Of a stretch of DNA of 43,257 nt, positions 16,213-25,399 are shown piece after piece. The position numbers and the translations under genes are program-made. The notes beneath the pieces are model-generated. The model made no database searches. It was not told where the DNA came from and worked only from the letters and a program-made list of their open reading frames with translations. This stretch comes from Prevotella sp. Its GTDB lineage: Bacteria; Bacteroidota; Bacteroidia; Bacteroidales; Bacteroidaceae. How positions within the stretch are numbered: the first letter of the stretch is position 1; every line of letters starts with the position of its first letter. The stretch is taken from contig JAFTQG010000007.1 of assembly GCA_017462915.1 (NCBI GenBank), positions 1 through 43,257 of the forward strand, read 5' to 3'.

Positions 16213-19200
16213 ATGAAAAGATTATTCAAGTTGCTCCTGACATTATGCGTTTTGGGAGCATCTGTCAAGACGATGGCGTCTGATGTGTCTTCGGCCATTC
16301 CGAAGATGAACGGCATGGTGGTGTCGTCAACGTCAGGTACGGTCACACCGGGTCTGTGGGCATTGCCCTCTTCACCCGATGAGGCTTGGTCCATGAATTT
16401 CGAGATGCCTCCAGGCTATGCGTCATTCTATGGCGGAGTATTGTACAATAATGTGTACTATGCCACACGAGTCAACGCGCAGTACGGTATTGTAGTGTAT
16501 GTTGACGCCTACTCTATGGAGGACGGCACGAAGTTATGGACCAACTATCCTGACCTTACGGCTCTTCCGTACGACCTCACTCTCAATCCCTATGACGGCA
16601 AGATATACGGATTTTTCTCGAACAAGAAGAATACAGGCATGGTGCTTGCTACAATCACCTACGGCCAGTCTGGCGAGACCGTGACGCCTATCAAGGAGAT
16701 GGAGGGCGTGTGGGTGGCTATTGCCGCTGACGCTTCAGGACAGCTTTACGGCATCTCTTCTGATGTTGAGATTGTCGGCACATCGGTTAAGGTGAACTCT
16801 TCATCGCTTCATAAGATAGACCGCCTGACAGGCGAGACGACATTGATAGGCGAGACAGGACAGCTTCCGCTCATCACCGGCTCGGCAACCATTGACGCCC
16901 GCAGCGGACGCATGTTCTGGACTGTAGGCCCTGGTGACGAGCAGACATTCTTGTGTGAGGTAGACCTCACTACCGGCGTTGCCACAAGAGTCCTGGACTT
17001 TGACCAAGGCCAGCAAGTAGTAGGTCTCTATGTCCCGACTCCTCCTGCAGAAGACGACGCTCCGGCAGAGGTCACGGATGTTGTCACGACGTTTGACGGC
17101 GGTTCGCTCAGCGGTTCTTTGCAGTTCAAGGCTCCGAGGACCCTTTACGATGGCACACCGGCATCGGGACCTCTGACATACACTGTCCTGCTGAATGGCA
17201 TCGAGCAGGCGACAGGCGAGACATCCTTCGGTGCGACAGTCAGCACAGATGTCACAGTGCCCGAGCGCGGCAACTACGAGTTCATGGTGTCTGTCGCCAA
17301 CGACAAGGGCTCTTCTCCTAAGGTCAGCGTCGACCGTTTCATCGGATTCGGCACACCTATGGCTCCTGAAAACGTGAAGGCGGAGAAGGGTTCCGACAAG
17401 ATAAAGGTATCGTGGGATGCCGTGACAGCGGCTTCCGACGGCGGATATGTAGACGCTGCCGCCGTGACTTATACCGTAAAGCGTATGCCGGGCGACGTTG
17501 TCGTGGCAGAGAATACTACAACCACCTCTGTGGAGGACACCCCTGACGTGTCAGGCGGCATGGCCTCTTTCTGCTATGTTGTGTCGGCAGACAACCATGG
17601 CTGTGTCTCCGCAACAGCAGAGTCCAACAGGGTCGTATGCGGCACAGCGTCTCTTCCGTGGCAGGAAAACTTCGCTGCCTCAGAGTCTTTCAACTTCTTT
17701 ACCGTAATAGACGGCAATGACGACGGCAAGACATGGGAGTATGCATCTGGGCTTGCACGTGTGAAATACGGAAAGGTGAAGATGGATGACTGGCTGATAT
17801 CCCCTCCTCTGCAGCTGGAGGCAGGAAAGGTATACCAGGCGACATTCAAGGCACACAGCTCCAATGCACGTTTTCCGGAGGCAATAGAGGCGAAATGGGG
17901 TGCAGGCAATACAGTGGCAGACATGACGAACACGCTTGTCGAGCCTACTACTTTGTTAGGTGACTATGAGACTCTCGGCGGATTCATCCAGCCTGCCGTC
18001 TCCGGCGTTTACTACCTGGGTCTCCATGGTATCTCGGAAGCCGATATGTATAACCTTGAGGTTTGCGAGATAAAGGTCGAGGCAGGGCTGAATGCAACTG
18101 CTCCGCAGATGCCGGAGAATCTTTCCGTCACAGCCGACGCCAATGGCGAATACAAGGCTACGGTCACACTGACCGCTCCGCAGACAGACCTGTCGGGCAA
18201 TGCTCTTGCTGTGATAGAAAGAATCGAACTGCTCCGTGACGGTGTGCTCGTGAACACCTTCGCCAATCCTCAGCCAGGCGAACAGCTGACATATAATGAT
18301 GTCCTCGAGAAGGGCGGCGACTATACTTATTCGGCTGTTGCCGTGAATGGTGACGGTGCAGGCATACCGACAGCAGTGACAGCCTTTGTCGGTACTCCTG
18401 TAGCTGCTGCCCCTGCTGCGGTCAAGGTGTCAGAGACCGCTCCGGGCGAGATAAGCCTCTCATGGGAGAAGGTCGCCCTGTCTGCCGACGGAAAGGCGAT
18501 AAATCCTGATAAGGTGAAGTACAATATCTACGATGAAACAAGGTATGGAGCCCTCATAGCAGAGAATGTGACGGAAATACCGTACACGTTCAAGGGTGTG
18601 GAAGACGGCAAGCAGCAGTTCGTGCAGTATTCAGTCTCTGCAGTGACCGACCGCGGAGAGGGCGCGAAGACCTCCACTAAGCGTCTCCCTGCCGGCACGC
18701 CATACGCCGAATACCATGAGTCTTTTGCCGACGGAAAGGCTTCTACCATCTATGATGCGGAGCGTATCTATTACGGCAACTGGGCGATACAGACAGACAA
18801 TGCTGACATGACATCGCAGGATGGCGACGGCGGATACATGGCGATGAACGGCTATTTCTCCGACTATTGCGGCTCTCTCACCACGGGCAAGATAAGCCTT
18901 GCAGAGAAGAACGCTCCTGTATTGCGCTTCTACAGCTATACACCGGACGACAGCGGTCAGGACCTCAACAAGCTGGAGATACTCGTAAGTGCCGATGGCG
19001 GCGAATGGGAAGAGGTGCTCAACAAGACTGTCGTGGAGCTCGGTGCTGAGCAGGGATGGCACGAAGTGTCTGTCCCGCTTAAAGAGTACGCCGGCTCAGA
19101 CATAAGCCTGCGCTTCATAGCGACCACCTCACAGAGACCTTATACAGCGACATATATCGACAATATCAATATCGACAATGTAGAAGGCGTGGAGCTCGGC

Positions 19201-20556
19201 ATTACCGGCATCAGCGCACCTTCACACGTAAGGACCGGCGACGGCTTCACCGTTGCCGTGGCGATGGTGAACAACGGTTCGGAGAATGCCTCCGATGTAG
19301 AGGTCGAGCTGTATGCCGATGATGTGCTCTGCAAGACCGTAAATGCCGGAACCATTGATGCTGGCGCGGCGACAACCGTCGAGTTTGAGATGGAGATGAG
19401 TGCCCTCTCCGGCAAGGCTGTCAGCTACAAGGCTGTCGTCTCTTATCCGGGCGACGCCGTGACGGACAATAACAGTTCGGAGATTGTCACAGTAAGCCCT
19501 GTCATTCCGTCAGTACCTTCTCCTGTAAACCTTACGGCGAGAAGTGCCGGAACAGATGTTGTACTTAACTGGGACGCACCGGACCTCGTCGCGGAGAAGG
19601 GGAAAACCGTCACCGACGACTTTGAAAGCACCGCGGCATGGAGCCACTATGCCGACGGATGGGTGATGAGAGACCTTGACAAGTCTGCGATAATCAGCTT
19701 CGGCAATGCGGATATACCTGGCATAGAGGCAGGCAAGACACTTGCGTCTTACTTGATGTTCAGCACGACAGGCGCGTTTGAAGGCAATCCTACTCTTGTG
19801 GCACATTCCGGAAAGCAGTATCTTGCCGCCATGGCACGCTTCGACAACGGCACGACAGACGACTGGGCGATATCCCCTGAACTCAGCGGCAAGGCGCAGA
19901 CAGTGTCGTTCTATGCACGCAGCTACGGCGCAGATTATCCTGAGCACATACAGGTGCTGTACTCTACAGGTTCGCTTGAGCCGTCAGATTTTGTCCCTTC
20001 AGACCTTGATGTGGAGAGAGTCCCGGGCACATGGACACGTTACGAGGTGTCGCTGCCGCAGGGCGCACGCTACTTCGCGATACGCTCTTATGCCACAAAC
20101 TCGTTCATGCTGATGCTCGACGATGTCACTTACGCTCCTCTTGCGTCGGGCGACCTCGTGCTCACGGGCTACAATGTCTACCGTAACGGTGAGCGTGTCA
20201 ACGAGACACCTGTAGCAGGCACGACATATACCGACAATGTTGAGGCTCCGGAAAACTGCACATGGGTAGTCACCGCTGTCTATGAGCAGTGTGAGTCGCA
20301 GGGCTCTAACGAGGCAACGGCAGTGGCTTCTTCCGTTGACGGAGCATGGTCAGCAGGTGTGGGCATAAATGTCGTGGCTGGCAACATCAGGATTACAGGA
20401 TGTAACGGCCAGCCTGTGTCTGTCTCTTCTGTAGGCGGAAAGCTCGTATACAACGGCATCGGACAGGCGGTAACAGAGATTCCTGCTGCCGACGGCGTAT
20501 ATATCGTCAAGGCAGGAGGCGTTGTCCGCAAACTTATCGTGGGCTCTCGCCGATAG
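16213..20556 (+). CDS. Giant secreted multidomain adhesin-like protein with Por-type C-terminal sorting signal
   Basis: 1,447 residues. The signal peptide is at 1-22 (MKRLFKLLLTLCVLGASVKTMA). Residues about 60-275 look like a repeated beta-propeller-type region (YDLTLNPYDGKIYGF, ASGQLYGISS, DARSGRMFWTV). Fibronectin type III-like repeats follow (APENVKAEKGSDKIKVSWD, PAAVKVSETAPGEISLSWE, PVNLTARSAGTDVVLNWD), alternating with three cleaved-adhesin or choice-of-anchor J jelly-roll modules (DDWLISPPLQL, GSLTTGKISL, DDWAISPELSG). A CARDB-like segment lies near 1000. The last 70 residues (ITGCNGQPVSVSSVGGKLVY...GVYIVKAGG) resemble a type IX secretion sorting domain. It is probably exported through the T9SS and kept on the surface; the ligand is unknown. 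Confidence 0.85.
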   Translation: MKRLFKLLLTLCVLGASVKTMASDVSSAIPKMNGMVVSSTSGTVTPGLWALPSSPDEAWSMNFEMPPGYASFYGGVLYNNVYYATRVNAQYGIVVYVDAYSMEDGTKLWTNYPDLTALPYDLTLNPYDGKIYGFFSNKKNTGMVLATITYGQSGETVTPIKEMEGVWVAIAADASGQLYGISSDVEIVGTSVKVNSSSLHKIDRLTGETTLIGETGQLPLITGSATIDARSGRMFWTVGPGDEQTFLCEVDLTTGVATRVLDFDQGQQVVGLYVPTPPAEDDAPAEVTDVVTTFDGGSLSGSLQFKAPRTLYDGTPASGPLTYTVLLNGIEQATGETSFGATVSTDVTVPERGNYEFMVSVANDKGSSPKVSVDRFIGFGTPMAPENVKAEKGSDKIKVSWDAVTAASDGGYVDAAAVTYTVKRMPGDVVVAENTTTTSVEDTPDVSGGMASFCYVVSADNHGCVSATAESNRVVCGTASLPWQENFAASESFNFFTVIDGNDDGKTWEYASGLARVKYGKVKMDDWLISPPLQLEAGKVYQATFKAHSSNARFPEAIEAKWGAGNTVADMTNTLVEPTTLLGDYETLGGFIQPAVSGVYYLGLHGISEADMYNLEVCEIKVEAGLNATAPQMPENLSVTADANGEYKATVTLTAPQTDLSGNALAVIERIELLRDGVLVNTFANPQPGEQLTYNDVLEKGGDYTYSAVAVNGDGAGIPTAVTAFVGTPVAAAPAAVKVSETAPGEISLSWEKVALSADGKAINPDKVKYNIYDETRYGALIAENVTEIPYTFKGVEDGKQQFVQYSVSAVTDRGEGAKTSTKRLPAGTPYAEYHESFADGKASTIYDAERIYYGNWAIQTDNADMTSQDGDGGYMAMNGYFSDYCGSLTTGKISLAEKNAPVLRFYSYTPDDSGQDLNKLEILVSADGGEWEEVLNKTVVELGAEQGWHEVSVPLKEYAGSDISLRFIATTSQRPYTATYIDNINIDNVEGVELGITGISAPSHVRTGDGFTVAVAMVNNGSENASDVEVELYADDVLCKTVNAGTIDAGAATTVEFEMEMSALSGKAVSYKAVVSYPGDAVTDNNSSEIVTVSPVIPSVPSPVNLTARSAGTDVVLNWDAPDLVAEKGKTVTDDFESTAAWSHYADGWVMRDLDKSAIISFGNADIPGIEAGKTLASYLMFSTTGAFEGNPTLVAHSGKQYLAAMARFDNGTTDDWAISPELSGKAQTVSFYARSYGADYPEHIQVLYSTGSLEPSDFVPSDLDVERVPGTWTRYEVSLPQGARYFAIRSYATNSFMLMLDDVTYAPLASGDLVLTGYNVYRNGERVNETPVAGTTYTDNVEAPENCTWVVTAVYEQCESQGSNEATAVASSVDGAWSAGVGINVVAGNIRITGCNGQPVSVSSVGGKLVYNGIGQAVTEIPAADGVYIVKAGGVVRKLIVGSRR

Positions 20557-20569
20557 AACACATCCCAGT

Positions 20570-20602
20570 CTGCCTCACATGGGTTGCACTCATGTGAGGC
20601 AG
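20570..20602 (+). terminator. Hairpin after the giant secreted protein gene
   Basis: CTGCCTCACATG (20570-20581) and its exact complement (20591-20602) enclose a nine-base loop, 14 bases after the stop codon. There is no T-run, so it may protect the mRNA 3' end as much as terminate. Confidence 0.5.
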
Positions 20603-20642
20603 TGGCAAGAAGAGGCGGATTCTTCCTGCTTGCTTACAATAG

Positions 20643-20681
20643 AAGAGGGTCACCTTTCACATGATGAAAGGTGACCCTCTT
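20643..20681. repeat. 17-bp perfect palindrome with AAAGGTGACC arms
   Basis: AAGAGGGTCACCTTTCA and its complement flank a five-base loop (CATGA). A third, imperfect AAAGGTCACC follows at about 20715. It lies between two convergent genes and may terminate both strands. The arms resemble those of the 18-bp palindrome at 39873-39913. Confidence 0.7.
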
Positions 20682-20752
20682 GCGTATAAAAGGTAAGCCT
20701 TTGCAGGGCGAAAGGTCACCTTCTGTCTTGTATGCCGATAACCGCCTGACGG

Positions 20753-21832
20753 TCAGGACTGTTTCCTGTATGTCAGGGCGGCGGTCAGGCATGTCGCCAA
20801 GGCGAATCCTGCGAGACACAGATACTGCATCCAGAGGTCGGAGAGGGTGCTGCCCTTAAGGTATACGGCACGCATTATCTCGTTGAAATAGCGCGGAGGC
20901 ACGGCATAGGTAATCATCTGCGCCCACCGTGGCATGGAACTTATCGGAGTGAACAGTCCACCCATGAGCTGGAATATCATTATCACGGCAAACATGACGA
21001 ATATGCTCTGCAGCAGCGTCTCCGACTTATTGGCGATGACGACCCCTATCCCCGACATGACCAGTGTGAAGAGTATCGTGGCAAGATAGACCAGTCCGAC
21101 TGCTCCGGCAGGGGCAAGTCCGTAGACGGCTCTTGCCATGATGATGCCTTCCGTCACGACTATCAGTCCGGCAAGCCAGTAGGGTATCAGCTTTGACAGC
21201 ACGAACGACAGGCGGCTTACCGGCGTGACGTTCATCGCCTCGATAGTGCCGCTCTCCTTCTCTCCCACGAGATTGAGCGTGGGGAGGAAGCCGCAGATGA
21301 TGATAATCAGCACGACCATTATGGCAGGAAGCATGTAGTTGCGGAAGTCCAGGGTAGGATTGAAGCGGTTCACGACGCTTGTCTCCACGAGCCTGCGGTT
21401 GCCCTGCCGCCCCACTGTGCGCATCACAGACTGTGACACATATTGCGCGCCGAGCATTCCCTTCGTGGCATTGACGCCGTTGGCAGAGATGTCTACGGGC
21501 GAGAGACCCTTGGAGAAGCCGTAAGGGATGGTGAGCCTCACGTCCGCCTCGCCATCCTCGATGGCCCTCAGCGCGTCGTCGTCCGTGGCTGCCAGCTGCC
21601 TTACGGTGAGCCATTCTGAAGCGTCCATGTCGGCTATGATGCGCCGTGACAGCTGACTTCTGTCATGGTCGACGACAGCCACGCCGACATTCTTTATGTC
21701 AAGGTTCGCCACATGGGGTATCACCAGCATCACCATCACGGGGAATACGGCAATGATGATAGGGATGAACCGTGTGCGGCGCATCAGCAGAAGCTCCTTG
21801 CGGAGCAGTGCACAGAGTATTCTGAGTTTCAT
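20753..21832 (-). CDS. ABC-2 type permease (YbhR/YbhS-like), second of two
   Basis: 359 residues. There is one N-terminal membrane segment (FIPIIIAVFPVMVMLVIPHVA), a large periplasmic domain at about 45-170, then five membrane segments, with the ABC-2 signature around LVGEKESGTIEAMNVTPVSRLSFVLSKLIPYW. It would form the heteromeric channel with the permease encoded just upstream (one-base overlap), powered by the two ATPases of the same operon. It is the last gene of the operon; the palindromes at 20570-20681 lie beyond its stop codon. Confidence 0.87.
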   Translation of the reverse strand: MKLRILCALLRKELLLMRRTRFIPIIIAVFPVMVMLVIPHVANLDIKNVGVAVVDHDRSQLSRRIIADMDASEWLTVRQLAATDDDALRAIEDGEADVRLTIPYGFSKGLSPVDISANGVNATKGMLGAQYVSQSVMRTVGRQGNRRLVETSVVNRFNPTLDFRNYMLPAIMVVLIIIICGFLPTLNLVGEKESGTIEAMNVTPVSRLSFVLSKLIPYWLAGLIVVTEGIIMARAVYGLAPAGAVGLVYLATILFTLVMSGIGVVIANKSETLLQSIFVMFAVIMIFQLMGGLFTPISSMPRWAQMITYAVPPRYFNEIMRAVYLKGSTLSDLWMQYLCLAGFALATCLTAALTYRKQS

Positions 21833-22878
21833 TACTTACTGTTAAATTTACGTGTAGCCATAGCGAGGATGCCCAAGGTCATTACGCCGAGCACCGCCAG
21901 TTCCTGCAAGATATAGTGGAGAGGCAACTGCTGTATCATCAGTTTGCGCATCGCCGAGATGTACCACCGTGCCGGGATGATGCCTGAGACAAACTGGAGC
22001 GGCAGGGGCATGTTGTCGACAGGGAATATCATGCCCGAGAGCATTATCACCGGAATCATGAACACCACAGCCGAGACTATCAGTGCCGCCACCTGCGAAC
22101 TTACCAGTGTGGAGACGAGAAGGCCTATAGCCAGCGACAGGACTATGTAGAGCAGCGACACCGCCACTACCGTGAAGACGCTCCGGGAGACAGGCAGTCC
22201 GAGGACGGTGTATGCCATTGTCAGCATCACGGCAAGTATCACGCACGACAGAAGGAAATAGGGCACGAGCTTCCCGAACACAATCGTACCGGGCTTCACG
22301 GGAGACACGAGCAGCAGATTCATGGTCCCTGTCTCCTTCTCGCTGACGATGGAGACAGAGGTCATTATGGCGCATATCAATATGAATATCATCCCCATGA
22401 TGCCGGGGACGAAGTTGTACGCGCTCTTCAGCTGAGGGTTGTAGAGCGTGCGGACTGTCACGGGGCTGCCTGCACCGGCTTCCTGCAACACGCCCTGTAT
22501 GTACATTGTCGCTGCCTGTGCCACGACGGTATTGGAAGCGTCCACGATTATCTGCGCCACCTCTCGCCCTCCGTCGTCGCGCAACAGCAGGGCGGCGTCT
22601 GTCTCCCCTCGCATCATCATGGAGTTCACTGTGGCGGCATCAGAGATTCCAGTGAATGTGAAGTACGGATTGACACGGAATCTCTCGAGTATCCGTGCCG
22701 TGGCGTCGTTGTGGCGTTCCACTACTGCCGCTATCCGCACATTGTTTACCTCAGTAGATATGGCGAAACCGAACAACAGGAGCAGGACAAGCGGCATGAT
22801 TATGGCTATGACTACCGTACGGGTGTCACGCACGAGATGAAGCATCTCTTTCCTTATCAACGAATATAATATCCTCAT
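21832..22878 (-). CDS. ABC-2 type permease (YbhR/YbhS-like), first of two
   Basis: 348 residues with the same layout as its neighbour: an N-terminal membrane helix, a periplasmic domain to about 165, then five helices with the signature VSEKETGTMNLLLVSPVKPGTIVFGKLVPYF. It starts four bases after the stop codon of the ATPase gene upstream. The two permeases are only distantly alike, suggesting an obligate heterodimer. Family members export drugs or envelope components; this substrate is unknown. Confidence 0.87.
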   Translation of the reverse strand: MRILYSLIRKEMLHLVRDTRTVVIAIIMPLVLLLLFGFAISTEVNNVRIAAVVERHNDATARILERFRVNPYFTFTGISDAATVNSMMMRGETDAALLLRDDGGREVAQIIVDASNTVVAQAATMYIQGVLQEAGAGSPVTVRTLYNPQLKSAYNFVPGIMGMIFILICAIMTSVSIVSEKETGTMNLLLVSPVKPGTIVFGKLVPYFLLSCVILAVMLTMAYTVLGLPVSRSVFTVVAVSLLYIVLSLAIGLLVSTLVSSQVAALIVSAVVFMIPVIMLSGMIFPVDNMPLPLQFVSGIIPARWYISAMRKLMIQQLPLHYILQELAVLGVMTLGILAMATRKFNSK

Positions 22879-22882
22879 GATG

Positions 22883-23629
22883 TCAGTCTCCTCTTGTCGC
22901 GTCTCTTGCCACGATACGGAACACCTCGTCCATCGTGGCGGCGCGGTAACTTTCCTTTAGCCGTGCCGGTGTGTCAAGGGCCTTGATGCGCCCGTCGACC
23001 ATTATCGACACGCGGTTGCAATACTCTGCCTCGTCAAGGTAATGGGTGGTGACGAAGACTGTCATCCCTTCTGACGAAGCACGATAAATCTGTTCCCAGA
23101 ACTTGCGGCGCGTCACGGGGTCCACGCCTCCTGTCGGCTCGTCGAGAAACACCACGTCAGGGCGGTGGAGCGTGGCGGCAGCGAAAGCGAGCTTCTGTCT
23201 CCATCCTACGGGTATCTCCCTGACGAGGGCGTCTCTCATTGAGGTCATGTCAAGGAGCCGGAACAGACGGTCAGCCTCTGCCGACAGGGCTTCTCCCGAC
23301 ATGCCGTAGATGGTGGCGAAGAGGCGGAGGTTTTCCATTACGGTGAGGTTCTCGTAAAGCGAGAATCTCTGACTCATATAGCCTATCTGCCGCTTTATCT
23401 GCTCTGCCTGCGTGGAGATGTCACATCCAGCCACCGTCCCCTTGCCCGATGTCGGGCGGCTCAGTCCGCAGAGCATACGCATGGCGGTAGTCTTCCCGGC
23501 ACCGTTTGCGCCGAGGAAGCCGAATATCTCGCCACGGCAGACATCAAAGGATATATTGTCGACGGCCGTGAACGTCCCGAACCGCTTTGTCAGTCCGGTG
23601 ACGGAAATAACAGTGTCGTCAGTGTTCAT
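22883..23629 (-). CDS. ABC transporter ATPase with variant signature motif
   Basis: 248 residues. Walker A is GANGAGKTT (about 40-48), the Q-loop is in GYMSQRFSLYENLTV, Walker B is VVFLDEPTGGVDP and the H-loop is VFVTTHYLDEAEYC. The signature motif is not LSGGQ but IPVGWRQ, a variant also seen in one half of the fused double ATPase YbhF. It therefore probably corresponds to the C-terminal half of YbhF, encoded here as a separate polypeptide. It overlaps the upstream ATPase gene by 11 bases. Confidence 0.88.
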   Translation of the reverse strand: MNTDDTVISVTGLTKRFGTFTAVDNISFDVCRGEIFGFLGANGAGKTTAMRMLCGLSRPTSGKGTVAGCDISTQAEQIKRQIGYMSQRFSLYENLTVMENLRLFATIYGMSGEALSAEADRLFRLLDMTSMRDALVREIPVGWRQKLAFAAATLHRPDVVFLDEPTGGVDPVTRRKFWEQIYRASSEGMTVFVTTHYLDEAEYCNRVSIMVDGRIKALDTPARLKESYRAATMDEVFRIVARDATRGD

Positions 23630-24518
23630 CGCGTGTGAGTTTTATAAACAAATCTTCTATGTCACCCTTCGCCGGATATATCCTTGCTCCCGGGAAACCG
23701 CTCTCTGCCTCTTGCGGACGGAATCCGTCTCCGGCAACGATATGGAGAGTGGCGCCGAATGTGTAACAGTCTGTGACGCAAGGCAATGAGCGCAGATAAC
23801 CGAGCAGGCCGAACATGTCGGGAGCCGTCGCGTTGTAGAGGTTTTCGCCGATGCCTTCTACAAGCCTTTGCGGAGTATCCGTCTCGAGTATCCTGCCGTC
23901 GTTTATCATGGCGATGCGGTCACACCGTGTAGCCTCGTCCATATACGACGTGGATACAAGGATTGTCATCCCCTTTTCCCGCAGCGTGGCAAGCATGTCC
24001 CAGAACTCGCTGCGCGATACTGCATCGACACCGGTTGTCGGTTCGTCGAGCAGAAGTATCCCGGGACGGTGTATCAGTGCACAGCTCAACGCGAGTTTCT
24101 GCTTCATGCCTCCTGAGAGACGTCCTGCACGGCGGTTCGGGAAGCGTTCAAGCTGGGAGAAGACAGGGGCTATAAGGTCGTAGTTCTCTTCTACTGTCAC
24201 TCCGAAGATAGAGGCGAAGAACTCGAGATTTTCCCTCACCGTCAGGTCGGGATAGAGCGAGAAGCGTTCGGGCATATAGCCTATGAGGGTGCGTAGCTTC
24301 TTGAAATCCTTCACGACATCGAGCCCAAGAATCTCCGCCTTGCCGGAATCCGGCGGAAGGAGGGTGGCGAGTATTCTGTAAAGCGTGCTTTTCCCTGCTC
24401 CGTCAGGTCCGATAAGGCCGAATATCTCGCCCTCTCTGACACTGAAACTTACGTCGTCGAGCGCGGTCAGTGTACCGTAACGCTTTGTTATGCCGGCAAT
24501 GTTTATCGCGGTAGTCAT
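23619..24518 (-). CDS. ABC transporter ATPase (YbhF N-terminal-half-like)
   Basis: 299 residues. Walker A is GPDGAGKST (about 38-46), the signature RLSGGMKQKLALS is canonical, Walker B is ILLLDEPTTGVD and the H-loop is ILVSTSYMDEATRCD. After the nucleotide-binding domain there is an additional region of about 70 residues (to 299). GPDGAGKST instead of GPNGAGKST is typical of the N-terminal half of YbhF-like proteins. It would pair with the variant ATPase encoded next. It overlaps the MFP gene by four bases. Confidence 0.88.
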   Translation of the reverse strand: MTTAINIAGITKRYGTLTALDDVSFSVREGEIFGLIGPDGAGKSTLYRILATLLPPDSGKAEILGLDVVKDFKKLRTLIGYMPERFSLYPDLTVRENLEFFASIFGVTVEENYDLIAPVFSQLERFPNRRAGRLSGGMKQKLALSCALIHRPGILLLDEPTTGVDAVSRSEFWDMLATLREKGMTILVSTSYMDEATRCDRIAMINDGRILETDTPQRLVEGIGENLYNATAPDMFGLLGYLRSLPCVTDCYTFGATLHIVAGDGFRPQEAESGFPGARIYPAKGDIEDLFIKLTRDEH

Positions 24519-25399
24519 AGGCGCACTTCTCCATATTGGCCGAGCTTCAGCCGTCCGTCATTCTTCACAGCCACCTTCACGGCATACACAAGATTGGCGC
24601 GCGAGTCGTCGGTCTGTATGGATTTCGGCGTGAACTCGCTCTCCTGTGCTATCCATGTGATGGTGCCTGGGTATTCATATTTCCTGTCACCGAAATCGGC
24701 GATGACCGTGACTTTCTGGCCTATCCTTATCTCCGCAAGCTGCGAGACGGTGAAATAGCTGCGGAGATAGACGCTCCCGAGGTCTGCCACTTCCAGCAAA
24801 GGCTTGCCCGGCGTGGCATATTCTCCTGTCTCGGCATATTTCACCAGTACCGTTCCGGTCAGCGGTGATGTTATCTTGCTCTTCGCAATCTGCTCGGCTA
24901 TCTGTCTCTTCTGGTACGCCATGGCGTCTGTATTGTTTGCTATGGAGCTGCGGTTCTTGCCGAGAGTGGAGAGCAAGGCCTCAAGCTGACCGCGGAGAGC
25001 GGCAAGCTGTGCCTGGGCGTCGTCGTATGTCTTCTGTGTCGTTGCCCCGTCGGCAAGCAAGCGTCCGAAGCGTTCACACTCATGTTTCTGATGCTCTATC
25101 TGCGAGCGCAGTGCTGAAGCCTGTGCCGTGATGTCGGGCGACACGGTCTTTGTGGCTGTCTGCTGATGCATTATCTGTCTCTGCTGGAACGACAGCATCG
25201 TTGTGTCGATGACTGCCAGAAGCTGGCCTGAGACGACGCTGTCTCCCTCGGAGACGTTGAAACCGTGGATTTTGCCTGCTGTCTCGGCAGAGACGATAAC
25301 GGTCGTGGCTTCGAAGATTCCTGTTGCATCGTAATCGGGTTTGCTGCTACAAGAGACCAGCACGGAGATTATTACGGAAAGAAGATATGCCTTTTTCAT
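24515..25399 (-). CDS. HlyD-family membrane fusion lipoprotein (YbhG-like)
   Basis: 294 residues. The N-terminus MKKAYLLSVIISVLVSCSS has a lipobox (LVSC), so the mature protein is anchored by Cys17. The sequence then has a biotinyl-lipoyl strand (IFEATTVIVSAETAGKIHGFNVSEGDSV), a coiled-coil hairpin at about 75-170, the second lipoyl half (ITSPLTGTVLVKYAETGEYATPGKPLLEVADL) and a beta-barrel domain. It links the inner-membrane ABC exporter to the TolC-like protein encoded immediately upstream, with four-base overlaps on both sides. Confidence 0.9.
   Translation of the reverse strand: MKKAYLLSVIISVLVSCSSKPDYDATGIFEATTVIVSAETAGKIHGFNVSEGDSVVSGQLLAVIDTTMLSFQQRQIMHQQTATKTVSPDITAQASALRSQIEHQKHECERFGRLLADGATTQKTYDDAQAQLAALRGQLEALLSTLGKNRSSIANNTDAMAYQKRQIAEQIAKSKITSPLTGTVLVKYAETGEYATPGKPLLEVADLGSVYLRSYFTVSQLAEIRIGQKVTVIADFGDRKYEYPGTITWIAQESEFTPKSIQTDDSRANLVYAVKVAVKNDGRLKLGQYGEVRL

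Noticed and set aside
20570-20681. Riboswitch between the adhesin and ABC operon
   Set aside because: The structures are simple perfect palindromes between convergent genes and do not precede any start codon; terminator or repeat is a better reading.
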